This document shows, one piece after another, positions 17,883 through 27,033 of a DNA stretch of 64,000 nt. Position 1 is the stretch's first letter; each line of letters opens with the position of its first letter. The stretch lies in contig NZ_JANQLX010000009.1 in assembly GCF_028280385.1 (NCBI RefSeq), positions 62,001 to 126,000 of the forward strand, read 5' to 3'. The position numbers were made by a program, and so were the translations under genes. This DNA comes from Allomuricauda sp. GTDB lineage: Bacteria; Bacteroidota; Bacteroidia; Flavobacteriales; Flavobacteriaceae. The notes under the pieces are model-generated. The model did no database searches. It was not told where the DNA came from and saw only the letters and a list, made by a program, of their open reading frames with translations.

Positions 17883-17918
17883 CTTTTACCGCCATTTTTC
17901 AACCATTTGCGGTAAAAG
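17883..17918 (+). promoter_or_regulatory. Perfect 10-bp inverted repeat before the histidine kinase gene
   Basis: CTTTTACCGC at 17883-17892 and its exact reverse complement GCGGTAAAAG at 17909-17918, separated by 16 nt. The distal arm ends 20 bp before the ATG at 17939 (14 bp before an alternative GTG). It may be an operator or an mRNA hairpin; there is no T-tract, so it is unlikely to be a terminator. Confidence 0.6.
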
Positions 17919-17938
17919 GGAATAACCATACCGTGACT

Positions 17939-19156
17939 ATGAACATGCCCAACGAGGAAAACCGTCGGTTGCAGGACAAAATCCAGTTGATCCTTAAGGT
18001 CAACCACAATTCCATTTTAACGTCGATACTATTCGGGTTGGTGTGCATGTTTCTGTTGGGCATCAAAGGCGTAATCCCCTATGTGTTTTTTGGTTACGCC
18101 CTTATCAACTTTTTGAATACGTATTTATACGGCAAGCACAAAAACCTTACGCTTACCTATAATATCGCCTCCATTCTGGCCATGATTGGCGGCATATTGA
18201 TCACCATTCACAGCGGCGGAATCCAAAGTCCATTCATTTTGGTTCTGGCCATCGTGGTATTTGCAGGCTATGTTACCACCAAAATGTACGGCCAATTTTA
18301 TCTCATAATCAACTTAGTGGTGGTCACTGCCATTTTTCTATATGATATGGGCAATTTTGATCTCACTGGAAATCAGGTTCCCTCAGAATCCCGCGGATGG
18401 TTCGCTTTTCTAAGCGTTGTATTTGCAGTTTACTTGCTGGGTGGGGTTTTTGGCCGGAATTTATTGAGAGCACATCACAATCTGTACAAATCCAGAAAAG
18501 AGGTACAGGAGCGTATTGATGAGAAGGAAACCCTATTAAAAGAAGTGCACCACCGTGTCAAGAACAATCTCCAGACCGTATCCAGTTTGCTGAGCTTACA
18601 ATCCAGGGCTGTTTCCGATGAAAAAATTAGTGGAATCATCAAGAGCAGTCAAAACCGGGTGGTGTCCATGGCCATGGTGCATGAAATGCTGTATAAACGT
18701 GATGATTACCTTTCCAAAATAGAACTTCGGCCTTATGTGGAGGAACTTTGCAGTTACCTGGTGCGGTCCGTAAAGGGAAATACCAATAAAATAAAGGTCA
18801 ACCTGCATATGGACGACCATAAGCTCAGTATCGACACAGTAATTCCGTTGGGTTTGATCATCAATGAGACCATTACCAACGCGCTTAAATATGGGATAAA
18901 GGATGATGAAGCTGGTGAAATTTTGGTTTCCCTACGGAAGTTATCCGACAAGCGATATGAGATGCATCTGGGTGACAATGGTGTGGGCTATGCGGATGAT
19001 ATCAGCCCAGAAACTTCAAAATCCCTTGGGCTAAAACTGATCTATAACCTGGCCCGCCAACTGAGAGGAAGCATTAATCGTGATCCAGAAAAAAAGGGCA
19101 CGTATTACCGTTTGGAGTTCGAGGAAATTATAGAGGAATTCAACGCCATCGATTAA
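17939..19156 (+). CDS. Membrane sensor histidine kinase (HisKA_2 type)
   Basis: A 405-residue kinase. The N-terminal half has about six hydrophobic segments (residues 20-185) and no extra sensory domain. Next come a short coiled coil and a HisKA_2 dimerisation domain whose phosphoacceptor lies in EVHHRVKNNLQTVSSLLSLQ (about residue 205), then a HATPase_c domain with N-box INETITNALKYG and G-box GDNGVG and GLKLI. This family phosphorylates stand-alone regulators. No response regulator gene is adjacent, so it is an orphan. The start is ATG 17939; GTG 17933 is possible. A perfect inverted repeat lies just upstream. Confidence 0.88.
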   Translation: MNMPNEENRRLQDKIQLILKVNHNSILTSILFGLVCMFLLGIKGVIPYVFFGYALINFLNTYLYGKHKNLTLTYNIASILAMIGGILITIHSGGIQSPFILVLAIVVFAGYVTTKMYGQFYLIINLVVVTAIFLYDMGNFDLTGNQVPSESRGWFAFLSVVFAVYLLGGVFGRNLLRAHHNLYKSRKEVQERIDEKETLLKEVHHRVKNNLQTVSSLLSLQSRAVSDEKISGIIKSSQNRVVSMAMVHEMLYKRDDYLSKIELRPYVEELCSYLVRSVKGNTNKIKVNLHMDDHKLSIDTVIPLGLIINETITNALKYGIKDDEAGEILVSLRKLSDKRYEMHLGDNGVGYADDISPETSKSLGLKLIYNLARQLRGSINRDPEKKGTYYRLEFEEIIEEFNAID

Positions 19157-19199
19157 ATCCTTTTCCTATCTTTAGAAGATTAACTAAATCTTCCCTAGC

Positions 19200-21713
19200 A
19201 TGTTGAAAAAACTACTTCCCGTGGTATTTTTAATAAGTACCACCCTTTCTGCACAAGATTATTTTTTCAAAAAGTACCACCCGTTTAATCCCCAAGTTCC
19301 CTCACCAGAGGAATTTTTGGGATACCCTGTTGGGCAACACCATACGCGGCACGATCTCATCGTGGCCTATATGGAAAAGCTTGCAGAAGCATCGGACAGA
19401 GCTAGTATCCATGAATACGGCAGGACGCACGAAGGTAGAAAATTGGTGATGCTCACTGTGAGCTCCCCTGAAAATTTGGGTAAGCTAGATAAAATCAAAG
19501 AGCAACACCTGCAATTTGTGGATCCCACCCAAAACCCTGCCAACTATGATGAAGTTCCCATTTTTGTGAACTTGGGATACAACGTACATGGCAATGAACC
19601 GTCCGGAGGTGAATCAGCTTTGCTGACCGCCTATACGTTGGCGGCCTCCAATCATCCGGAAATTCAAAATTACCTGGCAAATGGGGTATTTTTTGTTGAT
19701 CCCACAATCAACCCCGATGGACGGGACCGTCATACCCAATGGGCCAATATGTATCAAGGAAGTCCATTGGTGGCCGACCCACAGGACGCGGAGCACAACG
19801 AGTACTGGCCCAGGGGCCGCACCAATCATTACTGGTTTGACCTCAACAGGGATTGGCTTTTGGGTATTAATCCGGAAAGTCGTGGGAAACTTTCATGGTA
19901 CCACGAATGGTATCCCAATGTTGTGACCGATTTTCATGAAATGGGCACCCAAAGTTCCTATTTCTTTGAGCCGATGAAGGACAATGCTTCTTGGGACCCT
20001 ATCATGCCCAAGGAGAATTATGTGGAGCTCAACAACCTCTTCGGTGAATATTTTGCCAAGGCCTTGGACAGCATTGGCTCTTTTTATTTTTCAAAAGAAG
20101 TTTTTGATGGAACCTATCCAGGTTACGGTTCCTCCTACCCTGATCTTCAGGGTGGCTTGGCCCTTCTTTTCGAACAGGCCAGCTCAAGGGGGCACAAACA
20201 GACCACCGCTTTTGGGGAAATTACATTTCCATTCACTATAAGAAACCAATATGTTTCAAGTATGGCCACTATAAAGGCCTCGGTTGAAAACAAGGCTTAC
20301 CTGCGGAAATACCAACAGGATTTTTTCAAAAGCGCCTTACAGAATGCTTCCAAAAGTCGAATTCGCGGATATCGGTTCAGGGACGATCATGACCCCAACC
20401 GGGTAAAGGCTTTTGTGGACAAACTTCTCCTGCACAAAATTGATGTGTACAAATCGGGCAACCAATTTGTGGTCCCAACCAATCAACCCCAGTATAGAAT
20501 GGTCCAGACCATGTTTGAGACCTACGAAAAATATCGGGATAGTGTGTATTATGATGCTTCAGCTTGGTCCGTGGCCAATTTTTACAATATGAAATATCAA
20601 CCCACCAACTCCGTGAGTTTGGGCGAAAAAATCATCTCTATCGAAAATTTGGTGGCTCCAACGGCAGTATCCAAATCGGAATACGCCTACATTATCGACT
20701 ATGATGATTACAATGCCGTGGCCGCTCTGAATTACCTTCAAACTGAAGGTCTGGTCGTTTCTTCAGCTTTTAAGCCCTTTACGGCAAAGACCACCAGCGG
20801 CAATAAAAGCTTCAACTATGGGGCTTTGGTCATTCCTGTAAGTTTACAAAAGAAGGATAGCGGTGCGGTCTTTCAATTGATTTCCAAAGCCCAGCAAAAA
20901 TTTCAAGTACCCATCTATGCCACCGCTACGGGATATAGTGCCAATGGAATCGATCTAGGGAGTAGACATGTTAATCCCATCACCCAACCCAAGGCAGCTT
21001 TGCTTATTGGCGATGGAGTTAGATCTTATGATGCCGGAGAGGTATGGCATTTACTGGATACCCGGGTACACATGCCCATTACCAAGATTCCAATGCGAAA
21101 CTTTGGGTGGACCAATTTGGACAAGTACAATACCTTGGTGATGGTGTCTGGAAGTTATGACCTGAACAAAAAACAGTTGGAGAAAATTAAAAATTGGGTG
21201 TCAGCTGGAAATACACTCATTACCATTGGTACCGCTTCCAAATGGGCCATTGACAAAAAATTGGTCAAGGAAAAACTAACCGAAAAAGAAAAGGATACCA
21301 CCAAAGCAGTCGTTAGAAGACCTTATGTAGAAGCTCCTGAACATCTGGGCAAGGAAAGTGTGGGTGGTGCCATCTTTAGGGTGGATTTGGATATCACCCA
21401 CCCATTGGCGTTTGGCTATAGGGATAGTTCCATCCCCATATACAAGAACAATTCGGTTTGGTTGGCTCCTAGCAAAAACGAATATGCCACCGTGGCCAAA
21501 TATGCCAAAAACCCACATATTGATGGGTTTATTACCAAAAAGAACATGGAGGATTTTCTAAAACCGTCAGCATCACTCATCGTGAGCCAACTAGGAGGGG
21601 GCCGCGTGGTCATGTTTGCGGACAATCCCAATTTTAGGGGATCGTGGTACGGTACCAACCGTCTTTTTCTCAATGCCCTGTTTTTAGGCGATAAAATCGA
21701 AATACCCGAATAG
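19200..21713 (+). CDS. Secreted M14-family zinc carboxypeptidase
   Basis: An 837-residue protein with a signal peptide (MLKKLLPVVFLISTTLSAQ, about residue 19) and an N-terminal M14 peptidase domain (about 45-370). Zinc ligands: H130 and E133 in YNVHGNEPSGGES, and H246 in VTDFHEMGT. NPDGRDRH and FDLNRDW supply substrate-binding Arg/Asn positions. The C-terminal half (about 480-830) has an alpha/beta glutamine-amidotransferase-like fold often attached to this Bacteroidota subfamily (MVSGSYDLNKKQLEKIKNWVSAG). Probably periplasmic or outer-surface peptide degradation. It is followed after 4 bp by an amidohydrolase gene, so the two are co-transcribed. Confidence 0.88.
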   Translation: MLKKLLPVVFLISTTLSAQDYFFKKYHPFNPQVPSPEEFLGYPVGQHHTRHDLIVAYMEKLAEASDRASIHEYGRTHEGRKLVMLTVSSPENLGKLDKIKEQHLQFVDPTQNPANYDEVPIFVNLGYNVHGNEPSGGESALLTAYTLAASNHPEIQNYLANGVFFVDPTINPDGRDRHTQWANMYQGSPLVADPQDAEHNEYWPRGRTNHYWFDLNRDWLLGINPESRGKLSWYHEWYPNVVTDFHEMGTQSSYFFEPMKDNASWDPIMPKENYVELNNLFGEYFAKALDSIGSFYFSKEVFDGTYPGYGSSYPDLQGGLALLFEQASSRGHKQTTAFGEITFPFTIRNQYVSSMATIKASVENKAYLRKYQQDFFKSALQNASKSRIRGYRFRDDHDPNRVKAFVDKLLLHKIDVYKSGNQFVVPTNQPQYRMVQTMFETYEKYRDSVYYDASAWSVANFYNMKYQPTNSVSLGEKIISIENLVAPTAVSKSEYAYIIDYDDYNAVAALNYLQTEGLVVSSAFKPFTAKTTSGNKSFNYGALVIPVSLQKKDSGAVFQLISKAQQKFQVPIYATATGYSANGIDLGSRHVNPITQPKAALLIGDGVRSYDAGEVWHLLDTRVHMPITKIPMRNFGWTNLDKYNTLVMVSGSYDLNKKQLEKIKNWVSAGNTLITIGTASKWAIDKKLVKEKLTEKEKDTTKAVVRRPYVEAPEHLGKESVGGAIFRVDLDITHPLAFGYRDSSIPIYKNNSVWLAPSKNEYATVAKYAKNPHIDGFITKKNMEDFLKPSASLIVSQLGGGRVVMFADNPNFRGSWYGTNRLFLNALFLGDKIEIPE

Positions 21714-21717
21714 GACC

Positions 21718-23295
21718 ATGAAGTATTTGCTCTCACTTTTGATGCTTTTTCACTTTTCCCTGCTCCTAGGACAAGGTCAGCTTGGGGATGGGCCCCATTC
21801 CCAACTCATTATTAGGGGCGTGACCCTGATCAACGGAAATGGAGCGCCTCCCAGGGGCCCCATCGATATTGTGGTTGAAAACAACAATATTGTGACCATT
21901 CAAGTGGTAGGCTATCCTGGAGTTGCCATTGATGAGAGCAAAAGGCCCCAACTCAAAACCGGCGGCAAAGAATTGAATTGCGAGGGGATGTACCTACTCC
22001 CAGGATTTGTGGATATGCACGGCCATATTGGCGGGGTTGCACAAGGGGCGGATTCCGAGTATGTATTTAAACTTTGGATGGCCCATGGCATTACTACGGT
22101 AAGGGAACCTGCCGGCAGGGGCATTGAATGGACCCTGAAACTAAAGCGTAAAAGTGAAAAAAATGAAATAGTAGCTCCCAGAATCCAGGCATATACCGCC
22201 TTTGGGCAAACCACCAAAGGTTTTAACCCCTTGGATGATGGTCCTATAAGCACTCCGGAGCAAGCAAGGGAATGGGTAAGAAACAATGCCAAGAACGGTG
22301 CTGATGGAATCAAGTTTTTTGGTGCTCCGCCAGATATAATGGCCGCCGCTCTGGATGAAAACAAAAAATTGGGACTGCGATCCGCTTGTCATCATGCGCA
22401 AATGGATGTGGCCCGATGGAACGTGCTGCATTCGGCCAGGGCAGGACTGACCAGTATGGAACATTGGTACGGACTGCCAGAAGCACTCTTCGAGGATAGG
22501 ACAGTACAGGACTATCCATTGGATTACAATTATCAAAATGAACAGCATCGCTTTGAGGAAGCCGGGAAATTGTGGCAACAGGCGGCCAAACCCTTTTCCG
22601 AGCATTGGAATAAGGTTATGGACGAATTGATCGCCCTGGATTTTACATTGGATCCAACGTTCAATATTTATGAAGCCAGTAGAGATCTCCATCGCGCCCG
22701 GAGGGCAGAATGGCATGAAGAGTATACCTTGCCCACCCTTTGGAGTTTCTATCAACCCAGTAAAATATCCCACGGCTCGTATTGGCACGATTGGGGTACA
22801 GAGCAGGAAGTGGCGTGGCGCAACAACTATAACTTATGGATGACCTTTATAAACGAGTACAAAAACAGGGGCGGTAGGGTGACCACAGGCTCCGATTCAG
22901 GATTTATCTTCCAATTATATGGATTTGCCTATGTCCGGGAAATGGAACTGTTGCGGGAAGCAGGGTTTCATCCCCTGGAGATTATCCGTTCATCCACTTT
23001 AAATGGAGCCGAAGCTCTGGGAATGGACGACAGAATTGGCACCGTGGAAGTTGGAAAACTAGCCGACTTTGTGATTTTAAAGGAAAATCCACTAAAAAAC
23101 CTGAAAGTATTGTACGGAACAGGAGCCATCCGATTAACGGATGACAATAAAGTAGTTCGAGTGGGCGGTGTTACCTATACCGTGAAAGACGGTATTATTT
23201 ACGATGCGAAGGCACTTTTGAAAGACGTAAGGACAATAGTACAGCAGCAGAAACAAAAACTAAACTACAAAATAAAGCAACCGGGATTAGAATAA
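21718..23295 (+). CDS. Secreted amidohydrolase family protein
   Basis: A 525-residue protein with a signal peptide (MKYLLSLLMLFHFSLLLGQG). The amidohydrolase barrel is marked by the metal site VDMHGHIGG (about residue 98), a later histidine pair in ACHHAQMD, and TGSDSGF with the catalytic Asp near residue 400. The C-terminal EALGMDDRIGTVEVGKLADFVILKENPL is the usual end of imidazolonepropionase/prolidase-like amidohydrolases. It starts 4 bp after the M14 peptidase gene, which suggests joint breakdown of peptides in the periplasm. The exact amide substrate is unknown. Confidence 0.87.
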   Translation: MKYLLSLLMLFHFSLLLGQGQLGDGPHSQLIIRGVTLINGNGAPPRGPIDIVVENNNIVTIQVVGYPGVAIDESKRPQLKTGGKELNCEGMYLLPGFVDMHGHIGGVAQGADSEYVFKLWMAHGITTVREPAGRGIEWTLKLKRKSEKNEIVAPRIQAYTAFGQTTKGFNPLDDGPISTPEQAREWVRNNAKNGADGIKFFGAPPDIMAAALDENKKLGLRSACHHAQMDVARWNVLHSARAGLTSMEHWYGLPEALFEDRTVQDYPLDYNYQNEQHRFEEAGKLWQQAAKPFSEHWNKVMDELIALDFTLDPTFNIYEASRDLHRARRAEWHEEYTLPTLWSFYQPSKISHGSYWHDWGTEQEVAWRNNYNLWMTFINEYKNRGGRVTTGSDSGFIFQLYGFAYVREMELLREAGFHPLEIIRSSTLNGAEALGMDDRIGTVEVGKLADFVILKENPLKNLKVLYGTGAIRLTDDNKVVRVGGVTYTVKDGIIYDAKALLKDVRTIVQQQKQKLNYKIKQPGLE

Positions 23296-23360
23296 TATCC
23301 ATAATATGTGGGGTTTATGATTGGTTGAAGCTAAAATAGGGAACACGGGCAGCCAATGGC

Positions 23361-23507
23361 CTAATAATCGGTCTGTTGCGATTTAATCCGATTAAATGTC
23401 CCTTGATCGTGGTTTGGCCTCTTTTTGCGAAATGAAAAGATAATGGTGGCCACCACAAAGGCGGTACTCAAAAACAAGGTAAAGGGTATGGCGATCTCCA
23501 ATAACAT
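23361..23507 (-). CDS. Small single-pass membrane protein
   Basis: A 48-residue protein with one hydrophobic segment (about residues 2-24) and a basic/polar tail starting RKKRPNHD. The ATG at 23505-23507 lies one base beyond the stop codon of the small secreted protein at 23509, so it would be translated by coupling. A longer frame overlapping that neighbour is possible but unlikely. Function unknown; its reality is less certain than its neighbour's. Confidence 0.45.
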   Translation of the reverse strand: MLLEIAIPFTLFLSTAFVVATIIFSFRKKRPNHDQGTFNRIKSQQTDY

Positions 23508-23508
23508 A

Positions 23509-23745
23509 TTAAGCCAATTTAGACTTGTTTCTCTTTGTTCTAAAAGCAAGAGCCTTCTTGATTCTTGAATTCTTGAACATATAAAGTCTAGCAACTTCAG
23601 TTTCCTTAACAGTCTCTGTGTCGATTTCCACGTTCAATTCAACACCAACGGTTACGGTTTCAACTTTTACCTCTTTATTAAGGTCTTGTGCCATTGCAAA
23701 GGCTCCGAAAAAGATGATTGCGATAAAGGTTAAAATTGCTTTCAT
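23509..23745 (-). CDS. Small secreted protein of unknown function
   Basis: A 78-residue protein with a clean signal peptide (MKAILTFIAIIFFGAFAMAQ, cleavage about residue 19), an acidic Val/Glu/Thr-rich middle (VKVETVTVGVELNVEID) and a basic C-terminus rich in Lys/Arg. The mature chain is only about 59 residues. I recognise no family. It is transcribed away from a 326-bp gap and is followed by a tiny membrane protein gene on the same strand. Confidence 0.65.
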   Translation of the reverse strand: MKAILTFIAIIFFGAFAMAQDLNKEVKVETVTVGVELNVEIDTETVKETEVARLYMFKNSRIKKALAFRTKRNKSKLA

Positions 23746-24071
23746 GACTTGGGTTATTTTTACATGGTAAAGTTACCTTGGGGGATAGGCGCCCTAGATT
23801 TTCATCGCTTAACCTTCCTTTTTTTTCGGTATCGGGCCTTTTTTCGGCTGAAGTGTATTTTATCGTCGATGAAAATTTCCAGAGCGGAAAACACGCCACC
23901 GATTGCATGTGCATTTCATCGATAAATCCAATGATAGCAGCAATTCACAAGTATGTCGTTCATCCGGTTTTTTGGTGAGATAATCTGGAAAAACAGTTGT
24001 GCCTAAGCCGTATATTTTATAATTTCATGACGATTTGGGCCTTGGCCGACCATTTAAAAAAAACATCTGTT
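23746..24071. other. 326-bp divergent intergenic region with repeated TTTCATCG sites
   Basis: No convincing gene. It contains an exact 10-bp inverted pair, ATTTTCATCG (23798-23807) and CGATGAAAAT (23867-23876), and a third related copy ATTTCATCG at 23913-23921. The region separates the small secreted protein gene (minus) from the hydrolase gene (plus). These could be operator half-sites; chance cannot be excluded. Confidence 0.4.
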
Positions 24072-24755
24072 ATGAAAATTACCTTTCTGGGTCATTCCAC
24101 CCTTCTTTTGGAAATCGATACAACCAAAATCATTGTTGATCCCTTTATAAGCGGAAATGAACTTGCATCCCATATTGATGTATCATCCATCAAAGTGGAT
24201 TACATGTTACTTACCCACGGTCATCAAGATCATGTGCTGGATGCAGAAACCATTGCGCGGAACAATCCGGAAGCCATCATTGTTTCCAACTATGAAATTG
24301 TGCAATGGTATGCTGCCAAGGGCATAAATGGTCACCCTATGAACCATGGCGGGCAGTACGCTATGGATTTTGGCATCGTTAAATTTGTCAACGCCATACA
24401 TTCAAGTGTACTTCCAGATGGGACCTATGGAGGAAATCCAGGAGGTTTTGTGATTTCCACCGATTCTAGATGTATCTATATTGCCGGAGATACCGCATTG
24501 ACCATGGACATGAAACTCATTCGCAAAACTTCCCCACGCATTGATTTGGCCGTATTGCCCATTGGGGATAATTTCACCATGGGATATAAGGATGCCGACA
24601 TTGCCAGTGATTTTGTAAAGTGCGACCGGATTTTGGGTTACCATTACGACACTTTTCCCCCCATCAAGCTTGATAAGGAAAAAGCCAAAGCTTACTTTGA
24701 TTCTAGAAACAAAGAACTCATTTTATTAAATATAGGTGACAGTCTTGAGGTTTGA
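24072..24755 (+). CDS. Metal-dependent hydrolase, metallo-beta-lactamase fold (UPF0173 type)
   Basis: A 227-residue cytosolic protein matching the UPF0173/UlaG-like branch in length and motifs: MKITFLGHST at the start, then THGHQDH (H49, H51, D53, H54), a later AGDTAL with the metal Asp, and GYHYDTFPPI near the C-terminus. I chose the ATG at 24072; a longer frame begins 75 bp upstream but lacks family similarity. The substrate is unknown for the family in Bacteroidota. It sits 70 bp upstream of msrA on the same strand, with a separate -7 element between them. Confidence 0.88.
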   Translation: MKITFLGHSTLLLEIDTTKIIVDPFISGNELASHIDVSSIKVDYMLLTHGHQDHVLDAETIARNNPEAIIVSNYEIVQWYAAKGINGHPMNHGGQYAMDFGIVKFVNAIHSSVLPDGTYGGNPGGFVISTDSRCIYIAGDTALTMDMKLIRKTSPRIDLAVLPIGDNFTMGYKDADIASDFVKCDRILGYHYDTFPPIKLDKEKAKAYFDSRNKELILLNIGDSLEV

Positions 24756-24759
24756 TCCG

Positions 24760-24767
24760 TAAGTTTG
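24760..24767 (+). promoter_or_regulatory. Candidate -7 element TAAGTTTG for msrA
   Basis: Exact TAnnTTTG match starting 4 bp after the upstream stop codon and 58 bp before the msrA ATG. A TTG lies 12 bp upstream, closer than the usual 17-23 bp. Confidence 0.4.
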
Positions 24768-24825
24768 TGGCCAAGTCCGTAATGCGCTACCATGCCTAAC
24801 GACCAAAAGAAAAATTAAGAATTAT

Positions 24826-25500
24826 ATGAGAACATTTGTTTTTGCCATACTTTGTATTGTGTCCACCAGCTGCAAACCCAAGGCCATGTCGGAAAAAGCT
24901 GTGGCTGTGCAACCTGCCATGGAAGAACAGGCAGAATTAATGGCCCCCGACCTCAAAAAATATGAAACGGCTTATTTTGCCAGTGGCTGTTTTTGGTGTG
25001 TTGAAGCCATTTTTGAAAGTGTAAAAGGAGTAGCCGAAGTGCATTCAGGGTACTCTGGCGGTTCCGAGAAAAATCCAACATACGAGGAAGTGGCCTATGG
25101 AAGAACCCACCACGCCGAAGCCGTGGAAGTATACTATGATCCCGAAGTAATCAGTTTTACCCAATTGGTCCAGGTGTTTTTTGGTTCGCACGACCCCACA
25201 AGCCTAAACCGGCAAGGACCTGACAAGGGTGCTCAATACCGTTCCATTGCCTTTTATAAGAATGAAGAGCAGAAAAAAATCATATTGGACTACATGGAAG
25301 TATTGGAATCCTCCAACGTATACGGTCGTCCCATTGTAACGCAGGTAGTTCCCTTTGAGAAGTTCTATAAGGCGGAGAGATACCATCAAGACTTTGAACG
25401 AAGAAATCCGAACAACTCCTATATCAGGAATGTCAGTATCCCCAGGTTGAACAAGTTCAAGGAAAATTTTAAATCGTATTTAAAGGAAGAGGCCCACTAG
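24826..25500 (+). CDS. msrA: Peptide-methionine (S)-S-oxide reductase MsrA, exported form
   Basis: A 224-residue repair enzyme that reduces methionine-S-sulfoxide. The catalytic GCFWCVE motif (C55, C58) and the conserved GYSGGSEKNPTYEEVAYGRTHHAEAVEV block are intact. The first about 16 residues form a hydrophobic export signal ending in TSC, which could be a weak lipobox, followed by a low-complexity linker rich in Ala, Glu and Met up to about residue 45. The enzyme therefore probably works in the periplasm rather than the cytosol. The linker itself contains several oxidisable methionines. Confidence 0.92.
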   Translation: MRTFVFAILCIVSTSCKPKAMSEKAVAVQPAMEEQAELMAPDLKKYETAYFASGCFWCVEAIFESVKGVAEVHSGYSGGSEKNPTYEEVAYGRTHHAEAVEVYYDPEVISFTQLVQVFFGSHDPTSLNRQGPDKGAQYRSIAFYKNEEQKKIILDYMEVLESSNVYGRPIVTQVVPFEKFYKAERYHQDFERRNPNNSYIRNVSIPRLNKFKENFKSYLKEEAH

Positions 25501-25587
25501 GCTGAAGTTGTGCATTGGGCGGAAAGTTCCAAGCTGTAGGTAGGTGAATTCAGGACGAAGAGCTGACTAAGCATGTGCATACGCACG

Positions 25588-27033
25588 CTATTCCTTCAAT
25601 ACCACTTCACTGTACTTGGAATTAATATTGATGGTTTTGGACCCGTCATTTTTAATATGATATCCTTTGTGCACATTGGTATTGTAGTTCTTGGACGACC
25701 CAATGGCCAAAATTTCCGGGTAAGCAAAGTCGGAGGTGGTTTCGTTCACATAAATGGTAAAAGGCACGGAAGGGATGGTAAAGTCCACTTCTCCGTTTTC
25801 CACCGTAATGTCGATATTGGAAAATTCATCGGCAACGGAATTGATGCGCAAGGCTCCTAGATTGTTTGTGGCCAGGACCTTGTCCACTAATTTATTGATG
25901 GTTACATGGGAAGAAACCGCATTTAACCGTAGCTCGCCCACTTCCTTTAAATCAACTTTTTCAGAGAAATCGGTCTTTAGCTGGCCATAGTTCCATTTCT
26001 GCACTACCACTGGAGTATATGATGCCCTGATATCGGTTCTTACGCCATCAATAGTGGAAGCAAGCAAGCTTGCGTGTGACAAGCTTGCTTTGATGTTTTT
26101 GGTATTGGCGGATAATTTGACCTCCCCATGTCTAACATTCATTTTTAGTTTTACGGACTTGGGCATTTTTATCTTGATCCGCTTTTTCACTTTGTACTCC
26201 CTGTGCTCACCATCATCGGACGAAAAGTAAAAAATATTGGAATCGTCCCCGCTCCTAATGGTAAAGGTCCTTCTTTCCGCATATCGCTCCCTAAATTTTT
26301 GGTGTTCCTCTCTTTGGGCCGCTCTTGCTTCCTGCATTGCAGCCCGGGCTTCTTCGCGGGCGGCCCTTGCTTCCTCACGAACCGCCTCACGCTCTTCCAA
26401 CATTTTCTCGCGTTCCTGCTCCCGTTCCTCGGCCATTTCCTCTACTCTTTCCCGCCATTCCTCAATTTTTTTCTGATAGTCCTTGCTGAAACTCTTGTCA
26501 AAGGACTTTTTCCATTCCTTTAAATACTTGTCACCGTCCTTTTTGTAGGCATCATAATCGAAATCCGTAAAAGGTACCGGTGGTACAGGTGGCAACTCGG
26601 GCAGTACGAACACTTCTGGTATTTCTGGGATATGGAGCTCCTCAAAAAGCGGCTCGATTAAAGGGGCATCGGGAATTACAATTTCCATGTCATTAAATTT
26701 GAAAGAACCTGGGGCTACCACGCCAAATTGGGATCCAGAGGTACGTACCTGAATTTCCTTGCTGTTGCCCATGATCTTGATAGCATCGGATTCAAAAAAT
26801 TCCTTCGCCTCCTCATCTGTGGCCCCATCCAGTTCCACAACCGCGGTAATCTCCACTTCTTGCCTGTCCCATGTTTCAAATTCAATATCGGCATGCTTGG
26901 TATCAATGTTCAATACCGTTTCATCTCCCACATTGAAAGTTTCCTTGTAGGTCTTGGTCTTCTCCTGTCCCCAGCCTACATATCCGGCCAGGACAAAAAG
27001 AAGAACGCTAAATAATATTTGATTCCTGTTCAT
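25588..27033 (-). CDS. Secreted DUF4097-like beta-helix protein with Glu/Arg/Ala coiled coil
   Basis: A 481-residue protein with a signal peptide (about residues 1-22), an N-terminal beta-rich part (about 30-140), a Pro-rich stretch near 150-170 (PEVFVLPELPPVPPVPF), a long charged coiled coil (about 185-265) with near repeats of EARAAREEARAA, and a C-terminal repetitive beta region (about 285-475) like DUF4097 putative adhesins. It is the last gene of the ECF sigma operon and overlaps the preceding gene by 26 bp. It is probably the envelope output or sensor of that sigma system; the function is not known. Confidence 0.75.
   Translation of the reverse strand: MNRNQILFSVLLFVLAGYVGWGQEKTKTYKETFNVGDETVLNIDTKHADIEFETWDRQEVEITAVVELDGATDEEAKEFFESDAIKIMGNSKEIQVRTSGSQFGVVAPGSFKFNDMEIVIPDAPLIEPLFEELHIPEIPEVFVLPELPPVPPVPFTDFDYDAYKKDGDKYLKEWKKSFDKSFSKDYQKKIEEWRERVEEMAEEREQEREKMLEEREAVREEARAAREEARAAMQEARAAQREEHQKFRERYAERRTFTIRSGDDSNIFYFSSDDGEHREYKVKKRIKIKMPKSVKLKMNVRHGEVKLSANTKNIKASLSHASLLASTIDGVRTDIRASYTPVVVQKWNYGQLKTDFSEKVDLKEVGELRLNAVSSHVTINKLVDKVLATNNLGALRINSVADEFSNIDITVENGEVDFTIPSVPFTIYVNETTSDFAYPEILAIGSSKNYNTNVHKGYHIKNDGSKTININSKYSEVVLKE

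Noticed and set aside
23778..23978. Small frame in the divergent gap 23746-24071
   Set aside because: No start context, no domain and low-complexity composition; the region looks regulatory.
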